From: Actinobacillus sp.
GTDB taxonomy: Bacteria; Pseudomonadota; Gammaproteobacteria; Enterobacterales; Pasteurellaceae
Direction of reading: 5' to 3'
Assembly (NCBI GenBank): GCA_020026055.1
Contig: JAHHRA010000004.1
Location: 1-64,000 of the forward strand
Length of the DNA: 64,000 nt
The position numbers and the translations under genes are program-made. The notes beneath the pieces are model-generated. The model did no database searches and was not told where the DNA came from. It worked only from the letters and a program-made list of their open reading frames with translations. Shown here piece after piece: positions 38,592 to 50,288 of this stretch. Numbering within the stretch: the stretch's first letter is position 1; each line of letters begins with the position of its first letter.

Positions 38592-41500
38592 TGGAAAACC
38601 AAAATACACCTCTCAACCGAGTTCTTCGTGGTAAATTTCGCTCACTGACGCTCATAAACTGGAACGGTTTTTTTGCACGTACTTTTGACATCGACGCTTT
38701 AGTGACCACTTTGTCAGGTGGAAATGGGGCAGGGAAGTCAACAACAATGGCAGCATTTGTTACCGCATTAATTCCCGACCTTACCCTTTTGCATTTTCGT
38801 AACACTACTGAAGCAGGCGCGAGTGGTGGTTCAAGAGATCGTGGCTTACACGGCAAACTCAAAGCAGGCGTGTGTTACGCTGTATTGGAAGCAGAAAATT
38901 CACGTCATGAACGCATTTTAATGGGTGTTCGCTTGCAACAAGTAGCAGGGCGAGACAAAAAAGTGGATTTAAAAACTTTTTCACTTTTAAACCTTCCTGC
39001 AGAGATTAGCCCAACAGCATTATTGACAGAAGTTGTCAGTGGTCAACAAGCTCGTGTGCTTTCACTTATAGAACTTGCAGAAAAAGTTGAACAATATCAA
39101 ACAGAATTTAAGCAATACCACTCGATCAGCGATTATCACGCCGTGATGTTCGACTTAGGCATGCTTCCAAAACGCTTACGCAGTGCAGCAGATCGTGCCA
39201 AATTCTACAAGCTCATCGAAGCCTCGCTGTACGGCGGGATCTCCAGTGCGATCACGCGTTCTTTGCGAGACTATTTATTACCCGACAATCAAAGCGTCAA
39301 AAAAGCTTTCGAGGACATGGAATCGGCATTGCGTGAAAACCGAATGACGTTAGAAGCGATCAAAATGACGCAAGGCGATCGGGATTTATTTAAGCACCTC
39401 ATCACCGAAACGACGCAATATGTCGCGGCGGATTACATGCGTAACGCCAATGAACGTCGCGGCAATGTGGAAAAAGCTCTCGAGGTGCGTCGTGCTTTGT
39501 TTCAAGCTAAAACAGAGCAGGATTTAGCACAGCATCGCCTTGTGGAATTTAGTCGCGAAGCCGCTATGCTCGCCGAAAGCGAAGGCACATTGGAGCAAGA
39601 ACACCAAGCTGCAGCAGATTTCCTCAATTTGGTGTTGAATGCTAGCCGTCATCAAGAAAAAATCGATCGCTATCAAGATGACGTTGCTGAACTTCGCGAA
39701 AAAGTTGAAGAGCAACAAATAGTTTTGGCGGAAATGACGGAAGAAGAGGAAGCCCAACAAGCGGCACTCGAAGACGTGGATGCACAAATCGAAGCGTTAC
39801 GTGATGAATTAGCGGATTATCAACAAGCGCTGGACGCACAACAAACCCGCGCTTTGCAGTATCAACAAGCAAGCCAAGCATTAGAAAAAGCTAAAACACA
39901 ATGCGGATTACCGCAACTTACGCCCGAAAATTCGGCAGAATTTTTCTCCGAGTTTGACCAACAGCTCGAAACGATGATGGAAACTGTGTTGGATTTCGAA
40001 CAAAAAATGGCGATTTCGGACACTGCGAAAAATCAATTCGATAATGCTTATCAGCTTTTGCAAAAAATGGTTGGTAAAGTTGCTCGAGAAAATGCTTGGC
40101 AAGTGTCACAAAATTTGTTGTCTCTCTATCCGCAATACAAAATTCAAGCTCAGCTCGCGCCTTCTTTACGCAGCAAATTGCAGGATTTGGAAAAGCGATT
40201 GGCACAGCAAAAAAATGCAGCACAACAATTGCGAGAATTTAATCAACGCACTGGGTTAGCACTTAAAGATGCGACGGTCTTAGCTGATTACGCTGAAGAA
40301 AAAACCGTGGAAGCTGAAGAGTTAGAAGCGACTTTGATCGAACTGACCGAAAAGCGGTCAACGTTGCGTCAACAACAAGCTACTTTAAATGCACAAACTC
40401 AAGAAAAATCAACTCTTGCGCCAAGCTGGTTAGTGGCACAGTCTGCTTTAGAACGTTTGAGTGAACAAAGCGAAAGTCAATTCAGTTCTAGCCAAGAAGT
40501 GACCCAATTTATGCAGACGCTACTAGAAAAAGAACGTTCGCTTGTGGCTGAGCGTGAAAAATTGGCGATACAACGGCAGAAATTAGATGAGCAAATTGCG
40601 TGCCTTAGCTTGCCTGACGGTGCCGACGATCCGCGTTTAACTCAGCTTGCCGAGCGTTTCCAAGGTGTCTTGCTGTCTGAACTTTATGAGGATGTTTCTG
40701 TTGAGGATGCGCCGTTTTTTTCCGCCTTGTATGGTCCTTCACGTCACGCCATTGTAGTTCGTGATCTTAATGCGATCAAAAATGAATTAATTGATCTGCA
40801 AGATTGCCCAGCAGACTTGTATTTTATTGAAGGTGACCCCACGAGTTTTGATGATAATGTCTATACTTCCGAAGAATTGAAATGCGGTGTGATCGTTCAG
40901 GTTTCGGAACGTGAACTTCGCTATTCGACTTTTCCTGACATTCCACTTTTTGGACGAGCAGCACGCGAAAAGCAATTAGCGTGTTTGCAAGCTGAGCGAG
41001 AAACTGTACAAGAAGCCTATGCCAGAGTGGCTTTTGATGTACAAAAATGCCAACGCCTGTCCGAGCACTTTAGTCAATTCGTTGGCTTGCATCTCGCCCT
41101 TGCCTTCCAACCTAATCCAGAAACACTGCTTGCTGAAATTCAACAGCAACGCAATGAAGTTGAGCGAGAATTAACCCAAGTGCAAAACCAACAACAGCAA
41201 GCTCAACAACAACTCAGTATCCTCAAAGGGCAGTTGCAATTGCTTGCCAAAATTACTCCGATGTTGGATTTATTGGCAGACGATCAACTGACGGGCGAAT
41301 ATGATCTTTGTCGCAATGAATTAGTTCAAGCCGAGGAAGGTGAACAATTTGTACAGCAACATCAAGCCACAATGATACAGTTTATGCCAATCGCCGCCGC
41401 ATTACGCAGTGACCCTGCAAACTATGATCAAATGGTCATGGACTTTGCACAAATTCAACAAAAACAAAAACAATTACAGCAATATCGTTTTCTCATCGGC

Positions 41501-43030
41501 GAAGTTGTGCAACGTCGAGCACATTTTGCGTACACTGACATAGCGATGGTTGAAAGCAGTGATTTAAACAAACAATTACGTGCACAGTTGGAACAAGCAC
41601 AACAGCAACGTGAAAGCTTGCGGGAAAGTGTACGTCAGAAATCGACTCGTGTTACTCAATATCGTCAAGTTTTGATCGAATTGAACAGTGCCTTGCAAGA
41701 AAAAAATAAAATGTTACAAGAGCTTATTAGCGAAATCGGTCAGCTTGGTGTTCGCGTCGATGCTAATATTGAAACTACAGCACGCGAACGGCGAGACAAC
41801 CTCCAACAACGGCTTGTGACTAATCGCCAGCGCCGTCAATTCGTTGAAAAACAGTTGACACTCATCGAAAGTGAAAGTGAAAACCTTACGCGTGAAATTC
41901 GCAAAGCAGAACGTGATTACCATCAGCAACGCGAAATCGTTGTAGCCGCGAAAATCAGCTGGGAAGTAGCACTCCATCTCTCTCGCCAAGCTAATATGGA
42001 AAAACGCCTCAATCGCCGCGAATTTGCCTATCTTTCTAGCGAGGAATTGCGTTCAATGTCGGATAAAGCTCTTGGTGCGTTGCGAATTGCCGTCACCGAC
42101 AACGAATACCTTCGTGATAGTTTGCGAGCTTCAGAAGATAATCGTAAACCTGAAAATAAAATTCGTTTTTTCATCGCTGTTTACCAACATCTTCGCGAAC
42201 GCATTCGCCAAGACATCATCAAAACTGATGATCCTATTGATGCCATTGAGCAGATGGAAGTTGAGCTTGCTCGCCTCACTGAAGAACTTACTAGTCGTGA
42301 GAAAAAATTAGCGATCAGTGCTGAAAGTGTCGCAAATATTATGCGAAAAACAATTCAACGTGAACAAAATCGTATTCGCATCCTTAATCAAGGGTTGCAA
42401 AATATTGCTTTCGGGCAAGTTAAATCCGTACGATTAGTTGTCGATATCCGCGAAAGCCACGCGACTCTATTAGATGCCCTTAGCGTCAATAAAAATGCCC
42501 ACCAAGATCTGTTCAATGATAATCGCATCACCTTTTCCGAAGCAATGGCAAAACTCTACCAACGCCTTAATCCACAAATTGAAATAGGGCAAAGTTCAAT
42601 GCAAACTATTGGTGAAACCCTACTGGATTATCGCAACTACCTTGATCTTGAAGTCGAAGTCTTCCGTGGGGCTGATGGGTGGTTACGTGCCGAAAGTGGT
42701 GCACTCTCGACTGGGGAAGCCATCGGGACAGGGATGTCGATTTTATTAATGGTCGTTCAAAGCTGGGAAGAAGAAAGCCGTCGCATTCGTGCGAAAGACA
42801 TCCTGCCATGTCGCCTCCTTTTCCTTGATGAAGCCGCACGCTTGGACGCGAAATCTATCGCCACATTGTTTGAACTTTGTGAGCGGCTGGATATGCAACT
42901 TCTTATCGCTGCACCAGAAAACATCAGCCCTGAAAAAGGCACGACTTACAAACTGATGCGTAAAATCACCAATAATCATGAACATGTCCACGTCGTTGGG
43001 CTTCGCGGTTTTGGGACAGTAGAAAACTAA
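38591..43030 (+). CDS. mukB: chromosome partition protein MukB (SMC-like ATPase)
   Basis: SMC-type motor of the MukBEF condensin. 1479 residues, near the E. coli size. Walker [10 protein letters not shown] at residues 43-51, long heptad-rich coiled coils (about 300-640 and 815-1130) around a hinge near 650-800, ABC signature region [15 protein letters not shown], and Walker [13 protein letters not shown] near the end. Very Gln/Glu-rich arms. Forms one operon with mukF and mukE. A full dyad element starts 3 nt after the stop. Confidence 0.97.
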   Translation: MENQNTPLNRVLRGKFRSLTLINWNGFFARTFDIDALVTTLSGGNGAGKSTTMAAFVTALIPDLTLLHFRNTTEAGASGGSRDRGLHGKLKAGVCYAVLEAENSRHERILMGVRLQQVAGRDKKVDLKTFSLLNLPAEISPTALLTEVVSGQQARVLSLIELAEKVEQYQTEFKQYHSISDYHAVMFDLGMLPKRLRSAADRAKFYKLIEASLYGGISSAITRSLRDYLLPDNQSVKKAFEDMESALRENRMTLEAIKMTQGDRDLFKHLITETTQYVAADYMRNANERRGNVEKALEVRRALFQAKTEQDLAQHRLVEFSREAAMLAESEGTLEQEHQAAADFLNLVLNASRHQEKIDRYQDDVAELREKVEEQQIVLAEMTEEEEAQQAALEDVDAQIEALRDELADYQQALDAQQTRALQYQQASQALEKAKTQCGLPQLTPENSAEFFSEFDQQLETMMETVLDFEQKMAISDTAKNQFDNAYQLLQKMVGKVARENAWQVSQNLLSLYPQYKIQAQLAPSLRSKLQDLEKRLAQQKNAAQQLREFNQRTGLALKDATVLADYAEEKTVEAEELEATLIELTEKRSTLRQQQATLNAQTQEKSTLAPSWLVAQSALERLSEQSESQFSSSQEVTQFMQTLLEKERSLVAEREKLAIQRQKLDEQIACLSLPDGADDPRLTQLAERFQGVLLSELYEDVSVEDAPFFSALYGPSRHAIVVRDLNAIKNELIDLQDCPADLYFIEGDPTSFDDNVYTSEELKCGVIVQVSERELRYSTFPDIPLFGRAAREKQLACLQAERETVQEAYARVAFDVQKCQRLSEHFSQFVGLHLALAFQPNPETLLAEIQQQRNEVERELTQVQNQQQQAQQQLSILKGQLQLLAKITPMLDLLADDQLTGEYDLCRNELVQAEEGEQFVQQHQATMIQFMPIAAALRSDPANYDQMVMDFAQIQQKQKQLQQYRFLIGEVVQRRAHFAYTDIAMVESSDLNKQLRAQLEQAQQQRESLRESVRQKSTRVTQYRQVLIELNSALQEKNKMLQELISEIGQLGVRVDANIETTARERRDNLQQRLVTNRQRRQFVEKQLTLIESESENLTREIRKAERDYHQQREIVVAAKISWEVALHLSRQANMEKRLNRREFAYLSSEELRSMSDKALGALRIAVTDNEYLRDSLRASEDNRKPENKIRFFIAVYQHLRERIRQDIIKTDDPIDAIEQMEVELARLTEELTSREKKLAISAESVANIMRKTIQREQNRIRILNQGLQNIAFGQVKSVRLVVDIRESHATLLDALSVNKNAHQDLFNDNRITFSEAMAKLYQRLNPQIEIGQSSMQTIGETLLDYRNYLDLEVEVFRGADGWLRAESGALSTGEAIGTGMSILLMVVQSWEEESRRIRAKDILPCRLLFLDEAARLDAKSIATLFELCERLDMQLLIAAPENISPEKGTTYKLMRKITNNHEHVHVVGLRGFGTVEN

Positions 43031-43033
43031 CTT

Positions 43034-43077
43034 TCACGCCCCTATTTTGGGAAAATTTTTCCGAATTTTGGGGCGTA
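43034..43077. repeat. dyad element, full copy after mukB
   Basis: TCACGCCCCTATTTTGGG, core AAAATTTTT, CCGAATTTTGGGGCGTA. Both arms pair almost perfectly. Lies between mukB and the aas ATG at 43099. Confidence 0.85.
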
Positions 43078-43098
43078 GTTGTATAGGAAATAAAAACA

Positions 43099-46000
43099 AT
43101 GTTACTAAAAGAACGTAAATTTTTACCCCTTTTTATTACTCAATTTTTAGGGGCTTTTAATGATAGTTTATTAAAAAGTACAGTAATGACTTACATTACT
43201 TTCGCTTTGCCTGCGACACCGAGTGAGCGAGGGATGTTGTTGACGGCAGTGTTGATATTATTTATTTTGCCATTCTTTCTATTTTCGGCAACTGCAGGGC
43301 AGCTAGCAGATAAATACGATCGCAGTAAGATCGCACAAATGACGAAAATTACTGAGCTGGGTTTGATGATTTTAGTGACGATCTGTCTAGTAAATCAATG
43401 GTTAACTGCCACTCTTGCGTTGATATTTTTAATGAGCGTGCAATCGGCTTTTTTTGGTGCAGTGAAATATTCGCTAGTGCCGCAACTATTAAAAGAAGAT
43501 GAATTGATTACAGGGAATGCGATTATTGATGGTTCGACTTTCTTTTCCATTTTATCGGGGACGATTTTAGGGGTATGGTTATATCATTCGCCAGCTGGTG
43601 TAGGTGGAATTTTAATTATTTGTTCTGTCATTGGTATGCTAGCGAGTTTTTATATTCCGCAAGCACTTGCACCACGTCCTAATTTAAAAGTTAGTGCAAA
43701 TATTCTGATCGATATCAAACTGACACTGAAAAAGACGATGGAAAAACGTAGTATTTTCATCACGATTTTGGGGATTTCGTGGTTTTGGGCATTTGGTGCT
43801 GTCGTCACTAAATTAATTTTTGATATCCCGAAAGATATTTTGCATTTGCCTGAAAGTAGTGTTGCCGTTTTTATGGTAATTTTCTCCGTTGGCGTTGCGT
43901 GTGGCACAGTGATTTGTAACAAAATAATGTGCGGTTTAATTCATCCGACTTTTGTGCCGTTAAGCTCGATTGCAATGGGATTTGCTACGCTTAGTATGTA
44001 TTTTTTCAGCCGTGATTATATTCCTATGACTGCAAGTACTTCAGCTTTTTTTATTTCAATTGCAGGGTTAAAAATCAGCTTGATTTTATTTACGATGTCT
44101 TGTTTTGCAGGAATTTATATTGTTCCACTCAATGCTTTTCTACAAAATAAAGCCCCAAAAGCTTATTTAGCTACGATTATTTCAGGGAATAATATGTTTA
44201 ATTCATTAGCGATTTGCCTACTTTCAGGGATGTTAATAGGTTTAGAAGCTCTAATGGGGAAAACCAGTATTATTTTAGTTTTGGCATTCATTTCTTTTGT
44301 GATTAGTTTTGTGATTATGAGCATTATTCCAGATGCTTTGCCAAGATCGATGGCTCAAAGTCTTTTGTCTTTTTTCTTTAAAATTAAGATCAAAGGATTA
44401 GAAAATTACGAAAAAGCAGGAAATCGTGTTTTATTGATTGCTAATCATACGTCGTTATTGGATGGACTATTAATGGCAGCTTTTATGCCAGAAAAAATTA
44501 TTTTTGCAATTAATACTGAAATTGCGAAGAAATGGTGGGTGCGAATTTTTAATCCATTAGTTAAACTTTATCCACTCGATCCGACGAACCCTTTAGCTTT
44601 AAAACATTTGATCAACGAATTAAAAGAAGATCAAAAATGCCTTATTTTTCCAGAGGGCAGAATTACTGTTACGGGTGCTTTGATGAAAATTTATGAAGGA
44701 GCAGGGATTGCAGCAGTAAAAGCGGAAGCTAATATTTTGCCAATTCGTATTGATGGTGCCCAATTTTCGAAATTCTCTTATTTGAAAGGTAAAACTAAAA
44801 CGAAATTTTTTCCACCAATTACAATTACGATGCTACCGCCAACGCGTATTGTATTAAATGAAGAAGATAAAGGTAGTCGTCGCCGTAAAAAAATTGCTGA
44901 TCAGCTTTATGACATTATGTCAACAATGATCTACAAATCGTCGCCACTTGAAGTGCCATTATTTGAAGCTTTACTACAGGCTCCAAAAACTTACGGTGAG
45001 AAACATATTATCGCTGAAGACATTAATCGCACACCGATTAATTATAAAACTTTCATTATGAAATCTTATGCACTTGGAGCTGCATTTGAAAAATATTTCC
45101 CCGAAAAACACCTCGGCTTAATGTTACCTAACTCTCTTGCTAATGCGGTGGCATTTTTTGGTTGCCAGTCTGTTGGTAAAATACCTGCGATGATCAATTT
45201 CACTCAAGGCATTTATCAAATTCTGTCTTGTATTGCCACTGCACAAGTGCAAACTGTGATCACTTCGCAAAAAATGGTAGAAATGCTGAAACTTGAGGGA
45301 TTGGTTGATACTTTGCGGGCTCAAAATATCAATGTAGTGTATTTGGAAGAATTTAAAGACAAGATAACATTGGGAATTAAGCTTAAAGCTTTTGGTAAAA
45401 AATTATTGCGTATAACGCCAAATACTAACCCAAATGACCCTTGTACAATCTTATTTACTTCAGGCTCAGAAGGAGTCCCGAAAGCAGTGCTGTTAAGCCA
45501 CGTCAATTTGCAAGCGAATCGTTATCAATTATCTGCTATTTTCGCTTTCACTACGCAAGACGTGATGTTTAATGCTTTGCCAATGTTTCACTCTTTTGGC
45601 TTAAGTGTTGGCACTATTTTGCCTGTACTCTCAGGTTTGAAAGTTTTCTTTTACCCATCGCCTGTACATTACAAAATTGTCCCTGAACTTTTCTACGATA
45701 CTAATGCGACTATTATTTGTGGTACGGATACTTTCTTCGCGGGTTATGCTAAAAAAGCAAATCCATTCGATTTTTACAACGTCAAATATGCAATTGTTGG
45801 TGCGGAAAAACTTAAAGACAGCACCTATTACAGTTGGGTAGAAAAATTTGGTGTACGGATCCTTGAAGGTTATGGCGTTACAGAGAGTAGTCCAGTGCTT
45901 TCTGTCAATACTCCGATGTACCAGAAAAAAGGCAGTGTTGGGCGTCTATTGCCTGCGATTGAATATAAACTTGAAGCTATTCCAGGTATTGAACAAGGTG

Positions 46001-46461
46001 GTAAGCTTTTAGTGAAAGGCGACAATATTATGCTCGGTTATCTTAAAGACCAACAAATTATCGCACCAGAAAATGGTTGGTATGACACTGGTGATATCGT
46101 TGATTTTGACGAGCATGGTTATATGAGTATTCTCGGACGAGCTAAACGTTTCGCTAAGATCGGTGGTGAAATGGTGTCGTTAACGGCTATCGAAGATATT
46201 ATCAATAAATTTATTCAAGATAAACTCAGCGTTGTCGTTTCGATTCCTGATGAGAAAAAAGGTGAACAGCTTGTCCTAGTTACTGAAGCGACAGGTATCA
46301 CTAGCCGGATGTTGTTAGAATATTTCAAGCAAAATTTTTATAGCGAACTTTGGATCCCCAAAAAGATTGTTGAAGTTGAAAAGATTCCACTCCTCGGCAC
46401 GGGAAAAACGGATTATGTTACTGTCAAGAAGAACGTAGTCGACAGCCTTGGTTTAGAATAA
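43099..46461 (+). CDS. aas: MFS-acyltransferase-acyl-ACP synthetase fusion (LplT-Aas)
   Basis: 1120-residue three-part protein: an LplT-like MFS lysophospholipid flippase (about 1-415), a PlsC-type acyltransferase with NHTSLLDG (His450, Asp455) and FPEGR (about 517-521), and an AMP-forming acyl-ACP synthetase with the P-loop TILFTSGSEGVPK (about 783-795), GYGVTESSPV and YDTGDIVDFDEHG. Together these would bring in lysophospholipid, activate a fatty acid and re-acylate it. In E. coli LplT and Aas are separate neighbours, so here the pathway is one chain. The acceptor preference (lyso-PE) is inferred. Confidence 0.9.
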   Translation: MLLKERKFLPLFITQFLGAFNDSLLKSTVMTYITFALPATPSERGMLLTAVLILFILPFFLFSATAGQLADKYDRSKIAQMTKITELGLMILVTICLVNQWLTATLALIFLMSVQSAFFGAVKYSLVPQLLKEDELITGNAIIDGSTFFSILSGTILGVWLYHSPAGVGGILIICSVIGMLASFYIPQALAPRPNLKVSANILIDIKLTLKKTMEKRSIFITILGISWFWAFGAVVTKLIFDIPKDILHLPESSVAVFMVIFSVGVACGTVICNKIMCGLIHPTFVPLSSIAMGFATLSMYFFSRDYIPMTASTSAFFISIAGLKISLILFTMSCFAGIYIVPLNAFLQNKAPKAYLATIISGNNMFNSLAICLLSGMLIGLEALMGKTSIILVLAFISFVISFVIMSIIPDALPRSMAQSLLSFFFKIKIKGLENYEKAGNRVLLIANHTSLLDGLLMAAFMPEKIIFAINTEIAKKWWVRIFNPLVKLYPLDPTNPLALKHLINELKEDQKCLIFPEGRITVTGALMKIYEGAGIAAVKAEANILPIRIDGAQFSKFSYLKGKTKTKFFPPITITMLPPTRIVLNEEDKGSRRRKKIADQLYDIMSTMIYKSSPLEVPLFEALLQAPKTYGEKHIIAEDINRTPINYKTFIMKSYALGAAFEKYFPEKHLGLMLPNSLANAVAFFGCQSVGKIPAMINFTQGIYQILSCIATAQVQTVITSQKMVEMLKLEGLVDTLRAQNINVVYLEEFKDKITLGIKLKAFGKKLLRITPNTNPNDPCTILFTSGSEGVPKAVLLSHVNLQANRYQLSAIFAFTTQDVMFNALPMFHSFGLSVGTILPVLSGLKVFFYPSPVHYKIVPELFYDTNATIICGTDTFFAGYAKKANPFDFYNVKYAIVGAEKLKDSTYYSWVEKFGVRILEGYGVTESSPVLSVNTPMYQKKGSVGRLLPAIEYKLEAIPGIEQGGKLLVKGDNIMLGYLKDQQIIAPENGWYDTGDIVDFDEHGYMSILGRAKRFAKIGGEMVSLTAIEDIINKFIQDKLSVVVSIPDEKKGEQLVLVTEATGITSRMLLEYFKQNFYSELWIPKKIVEVEKIPLLGTGKTDYVTVKKNVVDSLGLE

Positions 46462-46467
46462 AAATAC

Positions 46468-46497
46468 TTACGCCTCAAAAATCGAGAAATTTTTCGC
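46468..46497. repeat. dyad element, left half (after aas)
   Basis: TTACGCCTCAAAAATCGAG then AAATTTTTCG, beginning 6 nt after the aas stop. Right arm absent. Confidence 0.7.
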
Positions 46498-46634
46498 TAA
46501 ATGAAAGCAATGATCTATCTTAAATGCTCTTGTTACTTATTTGCATAAGCAAAAATAAGAAAATATCAGCAAAAACCGATAGCGATTAACAGAGAACTAA
46601 AAAATATAACAATTGAACTAAATAAGAATTTAAT

Positions 46635-47507
46635 ATGCAAAATATCTTTCTTGCCATTTTATTTAGCGTGTTAGTTTCCGCATTTTTAAAATTGGCTAAA
46701 CGTTGGCAGTTACAAATTGAACAAATCATTGCATTTAACTATGTGTCTGCGACTGGGTTGGGTTATTTTTTGTTAAACCCTCACTTTGATGATCTGAGCT
46801 TCAATACATTTGTAATGAATCATCAAATGCCAATCTTTTTTGCATTGGGTATTTTGTTACCCAGCGTGTTTATTGTGATGGCAAAAGCGATCGATTTAGT
46901 TGGTATTGTGCGATCTGACGCAGCACAAAGGCTTTCTTTATTTTTGCCGATTTTGGCAGCTTTTGTGGTCTTTGGACAAACGTTCAATTACGCCCGCATA
47001 ATCGCCATTATTTTCGCATTTTTAGCACTGATTTGTCTGCTTAAAAAAAATGTACAACAAAGTCCGAAATTGGGGTGGGCAGGGAGCGTAAGCCTTATTC
47101 TGGTTTGGTTTGGTTATGGTGTGATTGATATTTTGTTTAAGCAAGTTGCGAAAATAGGTATAAATTTCACTAACATTCTCTTTGCTACTTTTGTGTTAGC
47201 TGGCGTGATGTTGTTTATTTATCTGATCTTGCAAGGCACGCAGTGGCAGTTACCAAACGTAGTAGCAGGGCTATTGTTAGGGAGCTTGAACTTTGGCAAT
47301 ATCTTGTTTTACATCAAAGCTCACCAATATTTCAGCAGTAACCCGACATTAGTTTTTGCGAGTATGAATATCGGCGTTATGATTTTAGCGACACTTGTTG
47401 GTGGTGGATTATTTAAAGAAAAAATAACCAAAATCAATTTATTAGGCATCGTTTTTGGCGTGATAGCGATGTTGAGCCTGTTTTATTTAGATAGACTGCC
47501 TTTCTAA
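46635..47507 (+). CDS. DMT-superfamily (EamA-like) permease
   Basis: 290-residue inner-membrane protein with about ten spans, as in drug/metabolite transporters. The helices repeat in two halves (IIAFNYVSATGLGYFLL and IIAIIFAFLALICLL versus the C-terminal ILATLVGGGLFKEKITKINLLGIVFG). No substrate can be inferred. Ends 25 nt before the sbcB start and probably shares its mRNA. Confidence 0.75.
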   Translation: MQNIFLAILFSVLVSAFLKLAKRWQLQIEQIIAFNYVSATGLGYFLLNPHFDDLSFNTFVMNHQMPIFFALGILLPSVFIVMAKAIDLVGIVRSDAAQRLSLFLPILAAFVVFGQTFNYARIIAIIFAFLALICLLKKNVQQSPKLGWAGSVSLILVWFGYGVIDILFKQVAKIGINFTNILFATFVLAGVMLFIYLILQGTQWQLPNVVAGLLLGSLNFGNILFYIKAHQYFSSNPTLVFASMNIGVMILATLVGGGLFKEKITKINLLGIVFGVIAMLSLFYLDRLPF

Positions 47508-47532
47508 AATGTCTTTGCGAGGAGAACAAAAA

Positions 47533-48954
47533 ATGCCTCAGGATTTCAGTTTCTTTATTTATGATTACGAAAGTTTTGGCGTTGATCCCGCTCGCGATCG
47601 TCCTGCACAGTTTGCGGGGATCCGCACTGATGCCAACTTTAATCCAATAGATAAACCTGTGATGTTGTATTGCCAGCAAACTAATGATTACTTGCCTTCC
47701 CCTGAAGCTGTGCTTATCACGGGTATTACGCCACAACAATGTAATGCAGAAGGCATTGTCGAATATCAATTTGCTGAACGCATTTTGCAAGAATTTAGTC
47801 AACCTAACACTTGCATTTTCGGTTATAACAATATTCGTTATGACGATGAAATGACACGCTATACTTTTTTCCGCAATTTACTTGATCCTTATGCCTATAG
47901 TTACAAAAATGGTAATTCACGCTGGGATTTATTGGATTTAGTGCGTGCGTGTTATGCTTTACGTCCAGAGGGGATACAATGGGTTTACGATGATGGTGGT
48001 TTGCCATCATTTCGATTGGAGTTGCTCACTCAAGCCAATGGCATTGCCCACGAACACGCTCATGATGCGATGTCCGATGTTTACGCTACGATCGCGATGG
48101 CAAAATTGATCAAACAATGTCAACCAAAACTCTTTGATTTTTATTTTCAAAAACGCGATAAAAAAGCAGTTGCAACGATGCTGGACACTACTAATTTCAC
48201 ACCATTAGTACATGTTTCAGGGATGTTTGGTAATGCTCGTGCCAATGTATCAGTAATCGTTCCGCTTGCATGGGATATGAAAAATATGAATTTAGTGCAT
48301 TGTTGCGATTTAATGGGCGATGTTGAATCGATGCTCAACCGTACTGCATCGACTAATCGACAAATTTTATATACTAAAAAAACGGTTCTTAGTGCTCAAG
48401 GAACCGCATCTGTACCTTTGAAAGGCATACATATCAACAAATGTCCATTTATAGCTCCATTAAATGTGTTAAGACCACAAGATCTCGAACGTTTAGCTAT
48501 CGATCTCAACAAATGTCAGCACAATTTAACTTTATTACGTAATAAACAATTTATCCGTGATTTCACTTTAGAAATTTGTACGAATGAGCGAGAATTTTCT
48601 GTGGATGGAAATGTTGAAACCGCTTTATATGCAGGATTTTTTAATCAAAATGATCGTAATAATTTAAATATTATGCATAACCTGCCAGCAGAAAAATGGG
48701 CGGAAGCAGGGCTTCATTTCGAAGATCCTCGTATTCCTGTTTTATTATTCCATTATCAAGCAAGATATTTCTTCAAAACGTTACCAAGAAGTGAACAAGT
48801 TAAATGGCAAAAATATCGTCAACGTAAACTTGAACAAGAAGCAACAGATTTAGAACAACGTTTTCAAACATTATGGGAAGCACATTTAGGCGATGAGAAA
48901 AATTTGCAACTTTTGCAAGAATGGCGAGAATATGTGGAGAAACTGCTTAGATGA
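47533..48954 (+). CDS. sbcB: exodeoxyribonuclease I
   Basis: 3'-5' single-strand DNA exonuclease for recombination and mismatch repair. 473 residues; ExoI DEDD core with FFIYDYESFGVDPARDRPAQFAG, NNIRYDDEMTRYTFFRNL and HDAMSDVYATIAMAKLI, then the SH3-like and helical domains. Start at 47533 follows AGGAGAAC; the in-frame ATG at 47509 has none. Followed at once by two dyad copies. Confidence 0.94.
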   Translation: MPQDFSFFIYDYESFGVDPARDRPAQFAGIRTDANFNPIDKPVMLYCQQTNDYLPSPEAVLITGITPQQCNAEGIVEYQFAERILQEFSQPNTCIFGYNNIRYDDEMTRYTFFRNLLDPYAYSYKNGNSRWDLLDLVRACYALRPEGIQWVYDDGGLPSFRLELLTQANGIAHEHAHDAMSDVYATIAMAKLIKQCQPKLFDFYFQKRDKKAVATMLDTTNFTPLVHVSGMFGNARANVSVIVPLAWDMKNMNLVHCCDLMGDVESMLNRTASTNRQILYTKKTVLSAQGTASVPLKGIHINKCPFIAPLNVLRPQDLERLAIDLNKCQHNLTLLRNKQFIRDFTLEICTNEREFSVDGNVETALYAGFFNQNDRNNLNIMHNLPAEKWAEAGLHFEDPRIPVLLFHYQARYFFKTLPRSEQVKWQKYRQRKLEQEATDLEQRFQTLWEAHLGDEKNLQLLQEWREYVEKLLR

Positions 48955-48962
48955 GAGAAAAA

Positions 48963-49005
48963 TACTTGCAAAAATGGAAAATTTTTTTGATTTTGCGAGC
49001 GTGAT
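48963..49005. repeat. dyad element after sbcB
   Basis: TACTTGCAAAAATGG, AAAATTTTTTTG, ATTTTGCGAGCGTGA: good right arm, left arm lacking ACGC. Begins about 8 nt after the sbcB stop. Confidence 0.65.
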
Positions 49006-49084
49006 TTAATTTCTTTTTCCATTTGCTGATGCGGATTCAGTTTGTAGTCAGTAGAAAAAAGAAAATGTCATTATGTTCTAAAAA

Positions 49085-49112
49085 GAAAAATTTTTCTGAT
49101 TTTACTAGCGTA
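49085..49112. repeat. dyad element, right half upstream of dinB
   Basis: GAAAAATTTTTCTGATTTT then ACTAGCGTA. Second copy in the same 240-nt gap (48955-49202), same orientation as the one at 48963. Confidence 0.6.
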
Positions 49113-49202
49113 TTTTCTGTGTTTAATTACAACATATACTGTTTATTTTTACAGTAATAAATAGTAGACTAATATCGTTTAATATTTGTTTTTATATTGC
49201 TT

Positions 49203-50288
49203 ATGAACCAATATTCCTCTAAATCTCGCAAAATAATCCACATTGATATGGATTGCTTTTATGCATCAGTAGAAATGCGAGAGAATCCAGCATTGCGGGG
49301 GTTACCTGTGGCAGTGGGTGGAGCAACTCATGAACGAGGAGTGCTTTCAACTTGTAATTATGAAGCACGGCGATATGGGTTGCACAGTGCAATGTCAACC
49401 GCTCGAGCACTAAAAAAATGTCCTCACTTAGTATTATTACCTGTGAATATGGCACTTTATCGACAAGTTTCGATGCAAATTCAGCAAATTTTTCGAGAGT
49501 ATACAGAGCTTGTTGAGCCATTGTCGTTAGATGAAGCTTATTTAGATGTTACAGATTGTTGCTCTTGTCAGGGATCTGCAACTTGGATTGCCGAAGAGAT
49601 TCGTGCGAAGATTTTTGCAAAAACGAAATTAACAGCATCAGCTGGAGTTGCACCGTTAAAATTTTTAGCTAAAATCGCTTCTGATCAAAATAAACCAGAT
49701 GGAATTTTTGTAATTGAACCTCATCAAGTGCAGGATTTTGTGCGTAATTTGCCGTTAAGTAAGATTCCAAATGTTGGTAGAGTAACAACACAAAAACTAG
49801 CAAGTTTAGGGTTGCTAAAATGTTGTGATGTGCAACAGGTGAGTAAAAATCTGCTGTTAAGCCAATTTGGTAAAATCGGCGAGCAAATTTGGCAGTTTAG
49901 TCACGGTGTAGATACCCGACTTGTTCAGCCTTCAAAACAACGTAAATCCGTTGCGGTTGAACACACTACTTTTCAGGATCTTACTCGTCTTGAACAAGCT
50001 CAGTCATTATTAGTACAGTTGTTTGAGCAGTTGCAACAGCGTCTTAAACAGACTTGTCCTGATATCCCTTTGCAAGCGTTCAACAAATTTGGTGTTAAGC
50101 TAAAATTTGACGATTTCACCCAAACTACACTAGAAAAAACAGGTTTAAAATTAGATTTGGCGACTTTTCAACTGTTACTCAATCAAATTTGGCAACGTTG
50201 TCAGGGTAGAGCAGTACGCCTAATTGGGGTGCAAGTACAGCTTCCCAGCAAAAAAAAGAAAATAGAAAAGCAGATGACATTGTGGTGA
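49203..50288 (+). CDS. dinB: DNA polymerase IV
   Basis: Y-family translesion polymerase. 361 residues; catalytic carboxylates in IIHIDMDCFYASVE and SLDEAYLDVT, the CNYEARRYGLHSAMS finger, helix-hairpin-helix (LPLSKIPNVGRVTTQKLASLG) and the little finger domain. It ends KKIEKQMTLW, a typical beta-clamp-binding tail (QMTLW). I prefer the ATG at 49203 over a TTG at 49197; neither has a strong ribosome site. No LexA box is evident. Confidence 0.94.
   Translation: MNQYSSKSRKIIHIDMDCFYASVEMRENPALRGLPVAVGGATHERGVLSTCNYEARRYGLHSAMSTARALKKCPHLVLLPVNMALYRQVSMQIQQIFREYTELVEPLSLDEAYLDVTDCCSCQGSATWIAEEIRAKIFAKTKLTASAGVAPLKFLAKIASDQNKPDGIFVIEPHQVQDFVRNLPLSKIPNVGRVTTQKLASLGLLKCCDVQQVSKNLLLSQFGKIGEQIWQFSHGVDTRLVQPSKQRKSVAVEHTTFQDLTRLEQAQSLLVQLFEQLQQRLKQTCPDIPLQAFNKFGVKLKFDDFTQTTLEKTGLKLDLATFQLLLNQIWQRCQGRAVRLIGVQVQLPSKKKKIEKQMTLW

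Noticed and set aside
40340..40360. AAAGCGGTCA in mukB as an Actinobacillus-type uptake word
   Set aside because: Only a partial match and isolated; not evidence of the uptake system.
40000..43000. Open frames inside mukB on both strands
   Set aside because: All overlap conserved MukB coding sequence and have no independent support.
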